From positions 2,728,001-2,792,000 of the forward strand of contig NZ_CP143541.1 of the NCBI RefSeq assembly GCF_040126055.1: a stretch of DNA of 64,000 bases, written 5' to 3'. This document shows, piece after piece, positions 46,500 to 54,871 of the stretch. How positions within the stretch are numbered: position 1 is the stretch's first letter; each line of letters opens with the position of its first letter. This DNA comes from Pseudalkalibacillus sp. SCS-8 (GTDB taxonomy: Bacteria; Bacillota; Bacilli; Bacillales; Fictibacillaceae). The position numbers and the translations under genes were made by a program. The notes beneath the pieces are model-generated. The model made no database searches, was not told where the DNA came from, and was given only the letters and a program-made list of their open reading frames with translations.

Positions 46500-46620
46500 G
46501 AAATCAGAAGCTCATCAACTTCCCCCTGTGGAAAGAGGAGCGATGAGGTCAAGGCGTCGCAGTCCGAGAACCGGAGTAACGAGTTAACGACGAAATTCGC
46601 CGTTCATCAATCGCCAGAGA
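46500..46620. repeat. Possible dispersed repeat in the leuS leader
   Basis: GC-richer block containing GGAGCGATGAGGTC, CGGAGTAACGAGTTAACGAC and TTCATCAATCGCC, with a hairpin AACGACGAA/TTCGCCGTT. Wording resembles a repeat seen in other Bacillus intergenic regions, but I see no second full copy in this window. Confidence 0.35.
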
Positions 46621-46626
46621 AAATAA

Positions 46627-46905
46627 TAAAAACCTCCCGCCACTGATCTAAAACATCAGGGACGAGAGGTTGAATAAACAATAACCTTCCCGCGGTACCA
46701 CCCGCATTAGTGCATAAATGAAACGTGCACTCACTCAAGCTCCTTATCGCGGAGAAACGATAAACGCTACTTCGGATGTTCACGTTTATGGCTCGGAGGC
46801 GAGTTCAAATAGTGTTCGGGTTGGCTTTCCAGCAGCCGCCAACTCTCTAGGACCGTTGACTATTTTACTATTCCTCTTCTTCGCCTTGAATTTGTGAAGA
46901 ATGTA
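46627..46905 (-). promoter_or_regulatory. T-box leader (tRNA-Leu) of leuS
   Basis: Conserved T-box GGGTGGTACCGCGG (46690-46703 on the minus strand), a Stem I region with specifier GAA-CTC-GCC (CUC, leucine), and a terminator stem ACCTC...GAGGT with T-run at 46627-46672. Uncharged tRNA-Leu should favour the antiterminator and leuS transcription. Confidence 0.95.
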
Positions 46906-46911
46906 ATTTGT

Positions 46912-46940
46912 ATTGTATGCAGGTTCTCAGAAATTGTCAA
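46912..46940 (-). promoter_or_regulatory. SigA promoter of leuS
   Basis: TTGACA (46935-46940), 17-nt spacer, TACAAT (46912-46917) on the minus strand, directly before the T-box. Confidence 0.9.
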
Positions 46941-46990
46941 GGTTTTTTCTGAAAATAGACATCTATCAGGATAGGCGTTTTAACCCACTT

Positions 46991-47542
46991 TTATACATCT
47001 CCGAAAAAATCTTCTACCAGCTTTTTATATGTATAAAAGAATGGGGGAATCTCGATACCCTCCAGACCGACAAAGGCATTTTCCACGATACTCTTGTAAT
47101 ACCACCTTTGCTTCGTCTTGTCCCCTTTGAACTTTTCCCATATCGCATCACCCTCGGATTCGTACGCCTCGATGACACTTTTAAGATTGTCGAGTTTATC
47201 CGCGACAATGAGTGCTTTCATCTCAAATGGGGCCTCTTTTATATAATCGACCGTATGTTGTTTCCGTTCTAGCCAGGATCTGCTTTTATCTTCCGTATTT
47301 CCTTGTACGATATCCACTACTTTTCGTCCGAATTCGCGTTTGATATCCTCAAACTCAAGCGCTGTATCCTCCACTGCGTCATGCAGATACCCCGCTATAA
47401 TCAGATCTTCGGATAAGCCTGCTTCCTTTAACGTTTCAGCTACAGAAATCGGATGGACTACATAGGGTTCACCAGTCAATTTACGAACTTGACCGTCATG
47501 AGCTTGCTTCGCTAATGCTTCCGCTTTCTTGCATTTTTCCAT
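46991..47542 (-). CDS. HD-domain phosphohydrolase, SpoT/MESH1-like
   Basis: 183-aa cytosolic HD protein. Seen: AHDGQVRKLTGEPYVVHPIS, the HD pair LHDAVEDT near residue 53, GNTEDKSRSWLERKQHTV and ADKLDNLKSV. This arrangement matches the hydrolase domain of RelA/SpoT homologues, so a small alarmone (ppGpp) hydrolase is a reasonable guess; no synthetase, TGS or ACT domain is present. AAGGGGTG upstream of the ATG. Alternatively a general metal-dependent phosphohydrolase. Confidence 0.8.
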   Translation of the reverse strand: MEKCKKAEALAKQAHDGQVRKLTGEPYVVHPISVAETLKEAGLSEDLIIAGYLHDAVEDTALEFEDIKREFGRKVVDIVQGNTEDKSRSWLERKQHTVDYIKEAPFEMKALIVADKLDNLKSVIEAYESEGDAIWEKFKGDKTKQRWYYKSIVENAFVGLEGIEIPPFFYTYKKLVEDFFGDV

Positions 47543-47554
47543 ATGAACACCCCT

Positions 47555-48196
47555 TTATGTAGAACCGACCTTTATGTTTAATCGCTTCATGACCATTACG
47601 GTAAGAATAAGCCAAAGTCCACCTGCTGTAAAACCTCCAACGATATCACTTGGAAAATGGACCCCCAGGTACACCCTGCTGAAGCCAATCAAACCAACCA
47701 ACATCCACGTCAATACAAGGATATAGCCTGCTTCCTCTCCTTGATTTCGCAAATGCTTCCAAAGGAGATAGCCGAGAAAACCGATGAAGGCGGCTGAATT
47801 CATCGAATGACCGCTTGGAAAGCTCAATCCACTTTCATGGATCAATGGAAGCTCATTCGGTCTTGTCCTGTTATAGATCGTCTTCAACCACTTATTCATT
47901 TCTCTGGCCCCGATCAAGTTGAAGATGATCAATAAGGAAAGCTTGGGGTTTCGTTTAATAAGAAAATAAATGACCAATATGTACATCAAAGGTAAGGTTA
48001 CATACTTCGAGCCCAGGTCAGTGATGAAGAACATTGCTGGAGTCAGCCATTCGGTCCTGAAATACCAAACATGCTTCATCAGCCATAAATCAATGCTAGT
48101 CAGATTATTATAAGAATAGCCCAGGAAAAGAAACACACACAATAATACTACTGAAATAATGAAAAGCTTTTGCCACTCATCTGATCTTCCCTCCAT
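47555..48196 (-). CDS. PAP2-family membrane phosphatase
   Basis: 213 aa, six hydrophobic segments. Seen: the three acid-phosphatase motifs KTIYNRTRP, LSFPSGHSMNSA and SRVYLGVHFPSD. Probably dephosphorylates undecaprenyl pyrophosphate, phosphatidate or phosphatidylglycerophosphate; which cannot be told. ATG 48196 has AAGGGGTGG at 4 nt. The HD gene follows 12 nt later. Confidence 0.9.
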   Translation of the reverse strand: MEGRSDEWQKLFIISVVLLCVFLFLGYSYNNLTSIDLWLMKHVWYFRTEWLTPAMFFITDLGSKYVTLPLMYILVIYFLIKRNPKLSLLIIFNLIGAREMNKWLKTIYNRTRPNELPLIHESGLSFPSGHSMNSAAFIGFLGYLLWKHLRNQGEEAGYILVLTWMLVGLIGFSRVYLGVHFPSDIVGGFTAGGLWLILTVMVMKRLNIKVGST

Positions 48197-48252
48197 TGTC
48201 CCACCCCTTTCTTCTTTTATTCTATTACTCAGCACCGATTTTATTTTTCAAA

Positions 48253-48278
48253 ATAAAAAAACCGTCTGTGACGGTTTT
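48253..48278 (-). terminator. Terminator of yttB
   Basis: AAACCGTC/GACGGTTT short stem with T-run after the MFS gene stop. Confidence 0.85.
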
Positions 48279-49466
48279 CTAGGCAACTTGCGATGAAGCT
48301 TCGGGAACAATTTTCCGATCATGAATGACCGCGATAAACAAGCTGATGATCAGCAAAAAGAAGATAACGTAAAACATCGATTGAATGCCGGTCAAATCCA
48401 CAATCAATCCTCCGACAATTGGGCCGAACATTCGACCTCCAGTTGCCGTGCTGTTGACCACCCCCTGGTAAAAACCCTCACGCCCCTTAGGAGCAAGTTC
48501 ACCAGCAATTGTCGGTACCGCTGGCCAGACGAGCATTTCTCCGATCGTCAGTATGACCATTGCGGTCATCAGCCCAATAAAAGCATGTGACTGCGAGGCA
48601 ACGAGGAAAGAAATCATGAAAATACTGATTCCCACGATAATTTGGGTTTTCGTAAATCTTAGCCAATTTTTCACGACAAACGAAAGCAACGGCTGCCCTA
48701 ACACGATGAGTGCACCATTAACTGTCCATAGCAGGCTATAATGACTTAATGAAATGCCGATGTCCTGAGTAAACGAAGCAATGGTGGACTGCCATTGGAC
48801 GTATGCGAGCCAGCAAATGAAATAGGCGATACAAAGCCATATGAGCGCTCGGAACCGCGACTTACTTTTGATAACGAGCCGTTCATCGAGGACACTTTTA
48901 ACAACTGGCGAAGCCGAATTGTGGGTAAGGTTGCGATATCCAATCACAGCAATGACAAAAAAGATGAGATACATGACCGTATTGCCGATGAAAATCCAGG
49001 TGAAGTTGAAAGAGGCGAGCAGCCCTCCAGCTGCCGCACCAACTGCAACACCGACATTTTGTGCAACGTACATCGCATTATAAGCCTTTCGGCCGCCTTC
49101 CTTCCAAACCGTCCCTGCGTATGCGTACATCGACGGAAAAACCATTCCGCCCCCGAATCCGAGCAATATCAAGAAAATCAGATATGGAATAAAGCTGTGA
49201 AAAAACACAAGCCCTAGTGAACTGGTAAACGTGACACCGATCCCAAACAAAATGGACCGATATCCTCCAACTCGATCAAACAGTGCGCCACCTATCAAGT
49301 TACCAATGACACCTGCCCCCGCATTGCCCATCAGGACAAGCCCAGCAATCGTCAACGTCTTTCCAAGATGGTCGTGAATATATACCGTGTTAAGAGGCCA
49401 AAGAAAAGAAGCACCTGTCACATTGATGATCATACCGATTACTAACAACCAAAGAGGCTTTGGCAC
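48279..49466 (-). CDS. yttB: MFS transporter YttB-like
   Basis: 395-aa 12-helix major facilitator. Seen: MGNAGAGVIGNLIGGALFDRVGGYRSI (motif A between helices 2 and 3) and a second half of six helices. Likely drug or metabolite efflux; substrate unknown. Start GTG 49466 with GGAGGG at 9 nt. Divergent from ytqA as in B. subtilis. Confidence 0.85.
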   Translation of the reverse strand: MPKPLWLLVIGMIINVTGASFLWPLNTVYIHDHLGKTLTIAGLVLMGNAGAGVIGNLIGGALFDRVGGYRSILFGIGVTFTSSLGLVFFHSFIPYLIFLILLGFGGGMVFPSMYAYAGTVWKEGGRKAYNAMYVAQNVGVAVGAAAGGLLASFNFTWIFIGNTVMYLIFFVIAVIGYRNLTHNSASPVVKSVLDERLVIKSKSRFRALIWLCIAYFICWLAYVQWQSTIASFTQDIGISLSHYSLLWTVNGALIVLGQPLLSFVVKNWLRFTKTQIIVGISIFMISFLVASQSHAFIGLMTAMVILTIGEMLVWPAVPTIAGELAPKGREGFYQGVVNSTATGGRMFGPIVGGLIVDLTGIQSMFYVIFFLLIISLFIAVIHDRKIVPEASSQVA

Positions 49467-49650
49467 CTATAAACGCCCTCCGTTCAACATGCTCAACTGT
49501 AAAAATTTATGTGATTGAATCATAGAAATTGTATTCCTTTTTCACCGGAAGCACAATGTTTTTTTCACAAGTCAAACTCGGTTTGGCGTGTGTCATGGCC
49601 CCATGCTAAAATAGCCCTATCAAATCATTTTTTACTAGAAAGGGAAGCTT

Positions 49651-50604
49651 ATGTCGATACCTTCTCATTTTGGAGATAAACGCTATTTTACTTGGAATAA
49701 ACATTTAAAGGAGCATTTTGGTGAAAAGATCATCAAGGTTCCGATTGATGGTGGTTTTGATTGTCCGAATCGTGACGGTACTGTTGCATCGGGTGGTTGC
49801 ACCTTTTGCTCTCAGAGTGGATCGGGTGATTTTGCAGGAGACAGGCGTGATGATCTGGTGAAGCAATTTCATACGATTAAGGAACGGATGCACAGGAAAT
49901 GGAAAAACGGAAAATACATCGGGTATTTTCAAGCGTTCACCAATACACATGCCCCTGTTGAAGAATTGCGAGAGAAGTTCGAAGTGATTCTGGAGCAGGA
50001 AGGCGTCGTCGGGCTCGCTATTGCAACACGTCCCGATTGTCTGCCGGACGATGTCGTCGAATACCTAGCTGAGCTGAACGAGCGCACGTACCTTTGGATC
50101 GAGCTCGGATTACAGACGGTCCATGAAGAAACAGCACAGCTGATCAACCGTGCACACGATTATGCATGCTACGTTAAGGGAGTGAATAAGCTTCGGAAAC
50201 ACGGCATTCGCGTGTGCTCCCATATCATTAATGGGCTTCCACAGGAAACGCCTGAAATGATGATGGAAACCGCACGGGAAGTCGCTAAGCTCGATGTCCA
50301 AGGCATCAAAATCCATCTATTACATCTTTTAAAAAAGACGCCGATGGTCAAGCAGTATGAAAAAGGGCTTGTCGAGTTTCTTGATTTTGACACGTATATC
50401 AAGCTCGTCTGCGACCAACTTGAAATCCTCCCGCCCGACATGATGGTCCATCGCCTTACTGGCGACGGTCCAGCTGAGTTGATGATCGGACCAATGTGGA
50501 GCTTAAACAAATGGAATGTATTGAATTCGATTGAAGCTGAGCTTGAAAGCCGCGGCAGCTTTCAAGGGAAATTTTATCAGCCTACTGAGGTGACAGCTCC
50601 ATGA
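49651..50604 (+). CDS. ytqA: Radical SAM protein YtqA (MnmL)
   Basis: TIGR01212-family radical SAM enzyme, 317 aa. Seen: cluster cysteines in DCPNRDGTVASGGCTFC (Cx11Cx2C) near residue 32, YFQAFTNTH, IATRPDCL, ELGLQTVHEETA. Recent work on B. subtilis links YtqA (MnmL) to the 5-aminomethyl step of mnm5s2U34 tRNA modification. Overlaps ytqB by 4 bp (ATGA). Confidence 0.93.
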   Translation: MSIPSHFGDKRYFTWNKHLKEHFGEKIIKVPIDGGFDCPNRDGTVASGGCTFCSQSGSGDFAGDRRDDLVKQFHTIKERMHRKWKNGKYIGYFQAFTNTHAPVEELREKFEVILEQEGVVGLAIATRPDCLPDDVVEYLAELNERTYLWIELGLQTVHEETAQLINRAHDYACYVKGVNKLRKHGIRVCSHIINGLPQETPEMMMETAREVAKLDVQGIKIHLLHLLKKTPMVKQYEKGLVEFLDFDTYIKLVCDQLEILPPDMMVHRLTGDGPAELMIGPMWSLNKWNVLNSIEAELESRGSFQGKFYQPTEVTAP

Positions 50605-51173
50605 ATCTAAGCCGAGTATTGCCCTATGCGAAAGAGTTACTGGAAAAGGTTATAGAGCCTGGTGGTGTTGCAGTCGATGCAACTGTCGGAAACGGGCATG
50701 ACACATTGTTTTTAGCAAAATTGGTTGGTGAAAACGGTCGTGTCTACGGCTTTGACATCCAAGAACAGGCCATTGAGAAGACGCTTGAACGGTTGAAGGA
50801 TGAAGGGATGGCGGATCGCGCGGAAATCCATTTGAGAAGTCATGCAGACATCAAGCAGGTTGTGCCTCAAGAAAAGCACGGTCAAATCCATGCTGCGGTA
50901 TTCAACCTCGGTTACCTACCGGGAAGCGATAAAGAAGTCATTACCAAGCCTGACTCCACTTTAAACGCGATTGAAGGATTGCTAGACATTTTAAAGCCAG
51001 GTGGATTGATTGTCCTCGTCGTCTATTACGGCCATGAAGGTGGTAACGAAGAGAAAGAGGCACTCATGACCTATTTACACGAGCTCGATCAAACGAAAGC
51101 CCACGTCCTGCAATATCAATTTCTCAATCAGAAAAACAATCCTCCGTTCCTCATCGCCATAGAAAAAAGGTAA
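50601..51173 (+). CDS. ytqB: tRNA methyltransferase YtqB (MnmM)
   Basis: 190-aa class I SAM methyltransferase of PF06962. Seen: VAVDATVGNGHDTLFLAKL SAM loop, YGFDIQEQAIEKT, and FNLGYLPGSDK catalytic region. B. subtilis YtqB (MnmM) methylates nm5s2U34 to mnm5s2U34 in tRNA. Translationally coupled to ytqA; they should act in sequence. Confidence 0.93.
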   Translation: MNLSRVLPYAKELLEKVIEPGGVAVDATVGNGHDTLFLAKLVGENGRVYGFDIQEQAIEKTLERLKDEGMADRAEIHLRSHADIKQVVPQEKHGQIHAAVFNLGYLPGSDKEVITKPDSTLNAIEGLLDILKPGGLIVLVVYYGHEGGNEEKEALMTYLHELDQTKAHVLQYQFLNQKNNPPFLIAIEKR

Positions 51174-51194
51174 ACGGAATAAGCATAAAAATTT

Positions 51195-51224
51195 GTCCTT
51201 CATCATGTTGATGAAGGACTTTTC
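51195..51224 (+). terminator. Terminator of ytqAB
   Basis: GTCCTTCATCA/TGATGAAGGAC stem, 3-nt loop, followed by TTTTC. Confidence 0.9.
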
Positions 51225-51295
51225 TTCTTCTCTCTTGCGCTGTTTTTAACCCCTGGAGGAAGGTTTTTTCCGTCGGGGGACGGTCGTCCATCCTC

Positions 51296-52363
51296 TCAAG
51301 ATGTTTTTACTTTACGATAAACGTAGCTGTTCCAGTAGAAGTAGTATGCTGGGAATCCACCCGCACGCATCAGCTTTTTGAATACACTTTGTACAACTGG
51401 TTGATTTTTCACCTTTGTATCCGTTGAATACATTCCGAGCAACCCTCTCGTTATCAACGAATGAAATCTGGAATGTGGCAAAGCTTTTGCTGCTTCATCC
51501 GCTTTATTAAAAAAGTGAAGAAGGCGATTCATCATTTCTTCTTTCGTTTCATAATAGAAACAGAAGTTGAGATCTCCTCCCGCCTTGTCCTCTTCTTGAT
51601 CGATCAGATAATCCATCATGATGTGAAGGCCTTGAATCCATGGGAAGTACCCGTCTTTTATATTCCTTACTAAATCTGGTGAAATGTCCTCATTCGTCGC
51701 ATAGGAAACGAGGCAGAAAATGCCGATCGTTGAACCCGCACACGCAGAAAATTCATACCAGCTCATCGGAGGGAGCTGTGCTTCATTATCCTTATGCCAT
51801 TGCTGCAATCGGGGAACACGTTCATCATGGACGACATGTTTATGTATTTGCAGGTTACTGTAGTGCTCCTCTAGCTCAATCAATGCATTTGCAATCTGCT
51901 CATAACTCGGAAGCTTTGATAAAGCCTGCTGACACACCTGGACAAGGTCATGGAGATATCCGCCATCATTCTGATCTTCTCGAAGAGCATAGTAATTCTC
52001 AAGAGAAGCACCAGGTGTCAGAGCATGTTCCATCGACCGGTGTAATAGCGCAAAATCCTCCGGGTCCAATGATGTACTACGATCACATAGGTTGTCCAAA
52101 TAATCGCTGATCGTCTGATAAGCAACGATGAAGCGGATGACTTCACCTCTCCACTCTGCATCCGCTGCTAATAACGAATAAATTCCGCCTCCCTCACAAT
52201 GGAACGTTTTCGACCCTATACTTTCTAAGGCTTGTGTCCTAAGTTCATCATTCGGAATATGCTCAGCCCTCTTTTTCCAGAAATTCAATTCCTCATGGAC
52301 ATATGGGAGAACCTGTTTATAAATTTTTTTCATTAACGACCAAGGTTGAGATGGGACGGTCAT
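51296..52363 (-). CDS. ytpB: Tetraprenyl-beta-curcumene synthase YtpB (DUF2600)
   Basis: C35 terpene (sesquarterpene) cyclase-type enzyme converting heptaprenyl diphosphate to tetraprenyl-beta-curcumene in B. subtilis. Seen: 355 aa, all-helical, Asp-rich SDYLDNLCDR (about residue 87) and a second acidic motif MMDYLIDQEEDK. Directly follows ytpA (4 nt gap). Confidence 0.92.
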   Translation of the reverse strand: MTVPSQPWSLMKKIYKQVLPYVHEELNFWKKRAEHIPNDELRTQALESIGSKTFHCEGGGIYSLLAADAEWRGEVIRFIVAYQTISDYLDNLCDRSTSLDPEDFALLHRSMEHALTPGASLENYYALREDQNDGGYLHDLVQVCQQALSKLPSYEQIANALIELEEHYSNLQIHKHVVHDERVPRLQQWHKDNEAQLPPMSWYEFSACAGSTIGIFCLVSYATNEDISPDLVRNIKDGYFPWIQGLHIMMDYLIDQEEDKAGGDLNFCFYYETKEEMMNRLLHFFNKADEAAKALPHSRFHSLITRGLLGMYSTDTKVKNQPVVQSVFKKLMRAGGFPAYYFYWNSYVYRKVKTS

Positions 52364-52367
52364 ATTC

Positions 52368-53177
52368 TCACTCCTTATGACTGTTTTGTCTGATCACAAG
52401 ATTCAATTCGACATACTGATGAATATATTCGAAAACGAGCTCTCTTTCTGGATCATTGAGCACTTCATGATATAATGCCGGCCATTCCTTATAAGCTTTC
52501 TCCATTATATCCAAGCTGTTGAACCATTCACGCACTTCCTGTTTATCGACAATCAGATCATTTCCACCCTGCACGACTAATAGAGGAATGTCAGGAAAAC
52601 GGTGCACGGATTGGAATGCTTGTTTCATCGCATTCATCAGCTCACGGTACCAGCGGATCGACACCTTCCTAACCAGCAATGCATCTTCAGCATCGCGCTT
52701 CAATACGTCTTCTGATCTCGTCCCTTTCGGCGGACCACCTCGACTTGAACGTAAACGGAGACTCGGATAGATTTTGTTAATTACTCTAGATACCGAATCC
52801 AGCAGTACAGGTGGTTTTTCAACGATACCTAAAGCAGGAGAGGATAATAGGACAGCTGCAAGCGGCATATCCTTTTCAGTAACAGCCCGAATGACCGCCA
52901 ATCCACCCATGCTATGGCCAAACAAGTAAATCGGCAGATCGAAAGCTTTTGCCGCATCCACCCAAGATTCAATGGTTTCTATATATTCGTCAAAGGAATG
53001 AATATGGCCTCTATTCCTTCTCGTTAATCCTTGACCTGGCAAATCCCCCATAACAACATGAAATCCTTTGGATACCCATTGGGAACAAAGCCATTCATAT
53101 CTTCCGTGATGTTCGCCTGCCCCATGGACCATGACGATGATTGCTTTTGCATCTTCTTTCGCTTCCCATATCCACAT
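52368..53177 (-). CDS. ytpA: Lysophospholipase-like alpha/beta hydrolase YtpA
   Basis: 269 aa. Seen: MVHGAGEHHGRYEWLC oxyanion region, nucleophile GHSMGGLAVI near residue 93, catalytic Asp in QGGNDLIVDK, and His in LYHEVLNDPERE. In B. subtilis YtpA makes the lysophospholipid antibiotic bacilysocin. ATG 53177 has AAAGGGGG at 7 nt. First gene of ytpA-ytpB. Confidence 0.92.
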   Translation of the reverse strand: MWIWEAKEDAKAIIVMVHGAGEHHGRYEWLCSQWVSKGFHVVMGDLPGQGLTRRNRGHIHSFDEYIETIESWVDAAKAFDLPIYLFGHSMGGLAVIRAVTEKDMPLAAVLLSSPALGIVEKPPVLLDSVSRVINKIYPSLRLRSSRGGPPKGTRSEDVLKRDAEDALLVRKVSIRWYRELMNAMKQAFQSVHRFPDIPLLVVQGGNDLIVDKQEVREWFNSLDIMEKAYKEWPALYHEVLNDPERELVFEYIHQYVELNLVIRQNSHKE

Positions 53178-53272
53178 CGCAGATCCCCCTTTCAATCTTT
53201 CAAATAATTTGCTAAACTGCTAATGATTTCATACAAGATATATCTATTCCCTAATGAAAGAGGTTGATACCT

Positions 53273-53785
53273 TTGATCTACCCTTATAAAGGTTCAGAGC
53301 CTGATATTGACCCTTCCGTGTACGTTGCGGATGGCGTAATGATATCTGGCGATGTGAAAATTGACGCCCAATCATCTGTCTGGTTCAATACGGTAATCCG
53401 TGGCGACGTAGCCCCGACTTTTATCGGCAAGCGCGTCAATATCCAGGATCTATCGATGCTCCACCAAAGTCCGAATGTACCCCTGATCATTGAGGATGAT
53501 GTAACGGTCGGACACCAGGTTACATTACATAGCTGTACCATCAAAAAAAAGGCTTTGATCGGTATGGGCTCACTCATCCTTGATGGTGCCGAAATCGGAG
53601 AAGGTGCCTTCATCGGCGCAGGAAGCCTTGTACCCCCTGGTAAAAAAATCCCCCCTAACACTGTTGCTTTCGGACGTCCTGCAAAAGTAGTGCGGGAATT
53701 GAATGACCAGGATTTACAAGAGATGGAGCGCATCCGTACTGAATATGTAGAACGTGGTCAATATTATAAATCGCTTAAGCGTTGA
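53273..53785 (+). CDS. ytoA: Gamma carbonic anhydrase-like protein YtoA
   Basis: 170 aa left-handed beta-helix hexapeptide-repeat protein. Seen: three candidate zinc His in MLHQSP, TVGHQV and TLHSC; VPPGKKIPPNTVAFGRPAKVVREL. Start TTG 53273 (MIYPYKG...) with AAAGAGG at 9 nt; TTG 53264 overlaps the site. Activity uncertain as many family members are inactive as anhydrases. Confidence 0.92.
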   Translation: MIYPYKGSEPDIDPSVYVADGVMISGDVKIDAQSSVWFNTVIRGDVAPTFIGKRVNIQDLSMLHQSPNVPLIIEDDVTVGHQVTLHSCTIKKKALIGMGSLILDGAEIGEGAFIGAGSLVPPGKKIPPNTVAFGRPAKVVRELNDQDLQEMERIRTEYVERGQYYKSLKR

Positions 53786-54143
53786 ATTCTATGATATTTC
53801 CATCTGGATCCTGTACAAAAACTTGATGCCAGCCGGTTTTACTGGCTGGTTTATCTAAATATGTACAACCTGCTCGTTCAAGTCGTTCAATCAGGTCATC
53901 AATCGATCGGACCCGGACTGCAAAATGAGAGCTTCTACTATTCAATGTCGGTTTCTCTTCTTCAGATAGAGATTTATTCACAATCAAGTGGAGCTGTGTT
54001 CCTCCTAGCGAATACCAAATGCCATCAAACTCGAAGTCCGGCCTTTCAGGACTGATCTCGAATTGTAGGACTTTTTCGTAAAAAGCTCTTGCCCTCTTCA
54101 GCTTTCTCACTTCTAATGATACATGGTGAATTTGCTCATACAC
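53775..54143 (-). CDS. VOC-family (glyoxalase-fold) protein
   Basis: 122 aa. Seen: IHHVSLEVRKLKRARAFYEK and the C-terminal QVFVQDPDGNIIEFNA; candidate metal ligands His, His, Glu. Substrate unknown (glyoxalase/dioxygenase/fosfomycin resistance superfamily). Its 3' end overlaps that of ytoA by 11 bp. Confidence 0.87.
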   Translation of the reverse strand: MYEQIHHVSLEVRKLKRARAFYEKVLQFEISPERPDFEFDGIWYSLGGTQLHLIVNKSLSEEEKPTLNSRSSHFAVRVRSIDDLIERLERAGCTYLDKPASKTGWHQVFVQDPDGNIIEFNA

Positions 54144-54321
54144 AATGCATCCCTCCTTCTCTGTACCTATATGCCCGCTTTCAACATTTTATCATCCCTA
54201 TTTTCAAATGTGTAATTTCCATACTCCACCAATCTCCATAAAGATTTTACATTGTTTTGACATTCCCCTAATAGTTCAACGTTATGATTTTGTTAAATCA
54301 CGATTCAAAGGGGGAAACAGG

Positions 54322-54846
54322 TTGTCTAGAGTAATCGGATGGCTTCACGAACGGGAATGCTCACTTTTTCATTGGGTGAACAATAAGTGTCAGCATACCT
54401 TCTTCGGTAAATACTTCATGACAGTGACGCATGCCGGAGGTGCAACAGGATCGATCGTGATGTGCTTGCTTTTGATGAGCTTGAACGATGGAGAATTAAG
54501 GATGATCGGCTTCCAATGCTTACTTGCGCTTGCCATCAGCCACCTCCCAGTACAGGTGAGTAAAAAGCTCTATCCACGTAAACGACCATATCAGGTACTT
54601 CCGAATACGATCACGATTTCAAAGCTGTTGAAGGATCATTCATTTCCTTCTGGCCATACGACAGCAATCTTTTCGGTCGTTACACCTCTTGTCCTATGGA
54701 ATCCACTTTTTGCTGTCCTTTTCATCCCGTTATCTCTGTCTGTCGCAATCTCCAGAATCTATCTCGGTCTGCATTATCCATCTGATGTGTTTGCAGGCAT
54801 GCTTTTAGGTATTGGAAGTGGGCTGCTCGTCTCTTCCATTCTATGA
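54322..54846 (+). CDS. PAP2-family phosphatase
   Basis: 174-aa membrane protein. Seen: KLYPRKRPYQ, DHSFPSGHTTAIFS and SRIYLGLHYPSD motifs, about five hydrophobic segments. Start TTG 54322 with AAAGGGGG at 7 nt; the open frame upstream to 54145 has no site. Only 25 nt before the glycosyltransferase start, forming a two-gene operon. Likely phosphatidate or prenyl-phosphate phosphatase. Confidence 0.9.
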   Translation: MSRVIGWLHERECSLFHWVNNKCQHTFFGKYFMTVTHAGGATGSIVMCLLLMSLNDGELRMIGFQCLLALAISHLPVQVSKKLYPRKRPYQVLPNTITISKLLKDHSFPSGHTTAIFSVVTPLVLWNPLFAVLFIPLSLSVAISRIYLGLHYPSDVFAGMLLGIGSGLLVSSIL

Positions 54847-54871
54847 ATCATGTTCAGGGGGGATAAATACA

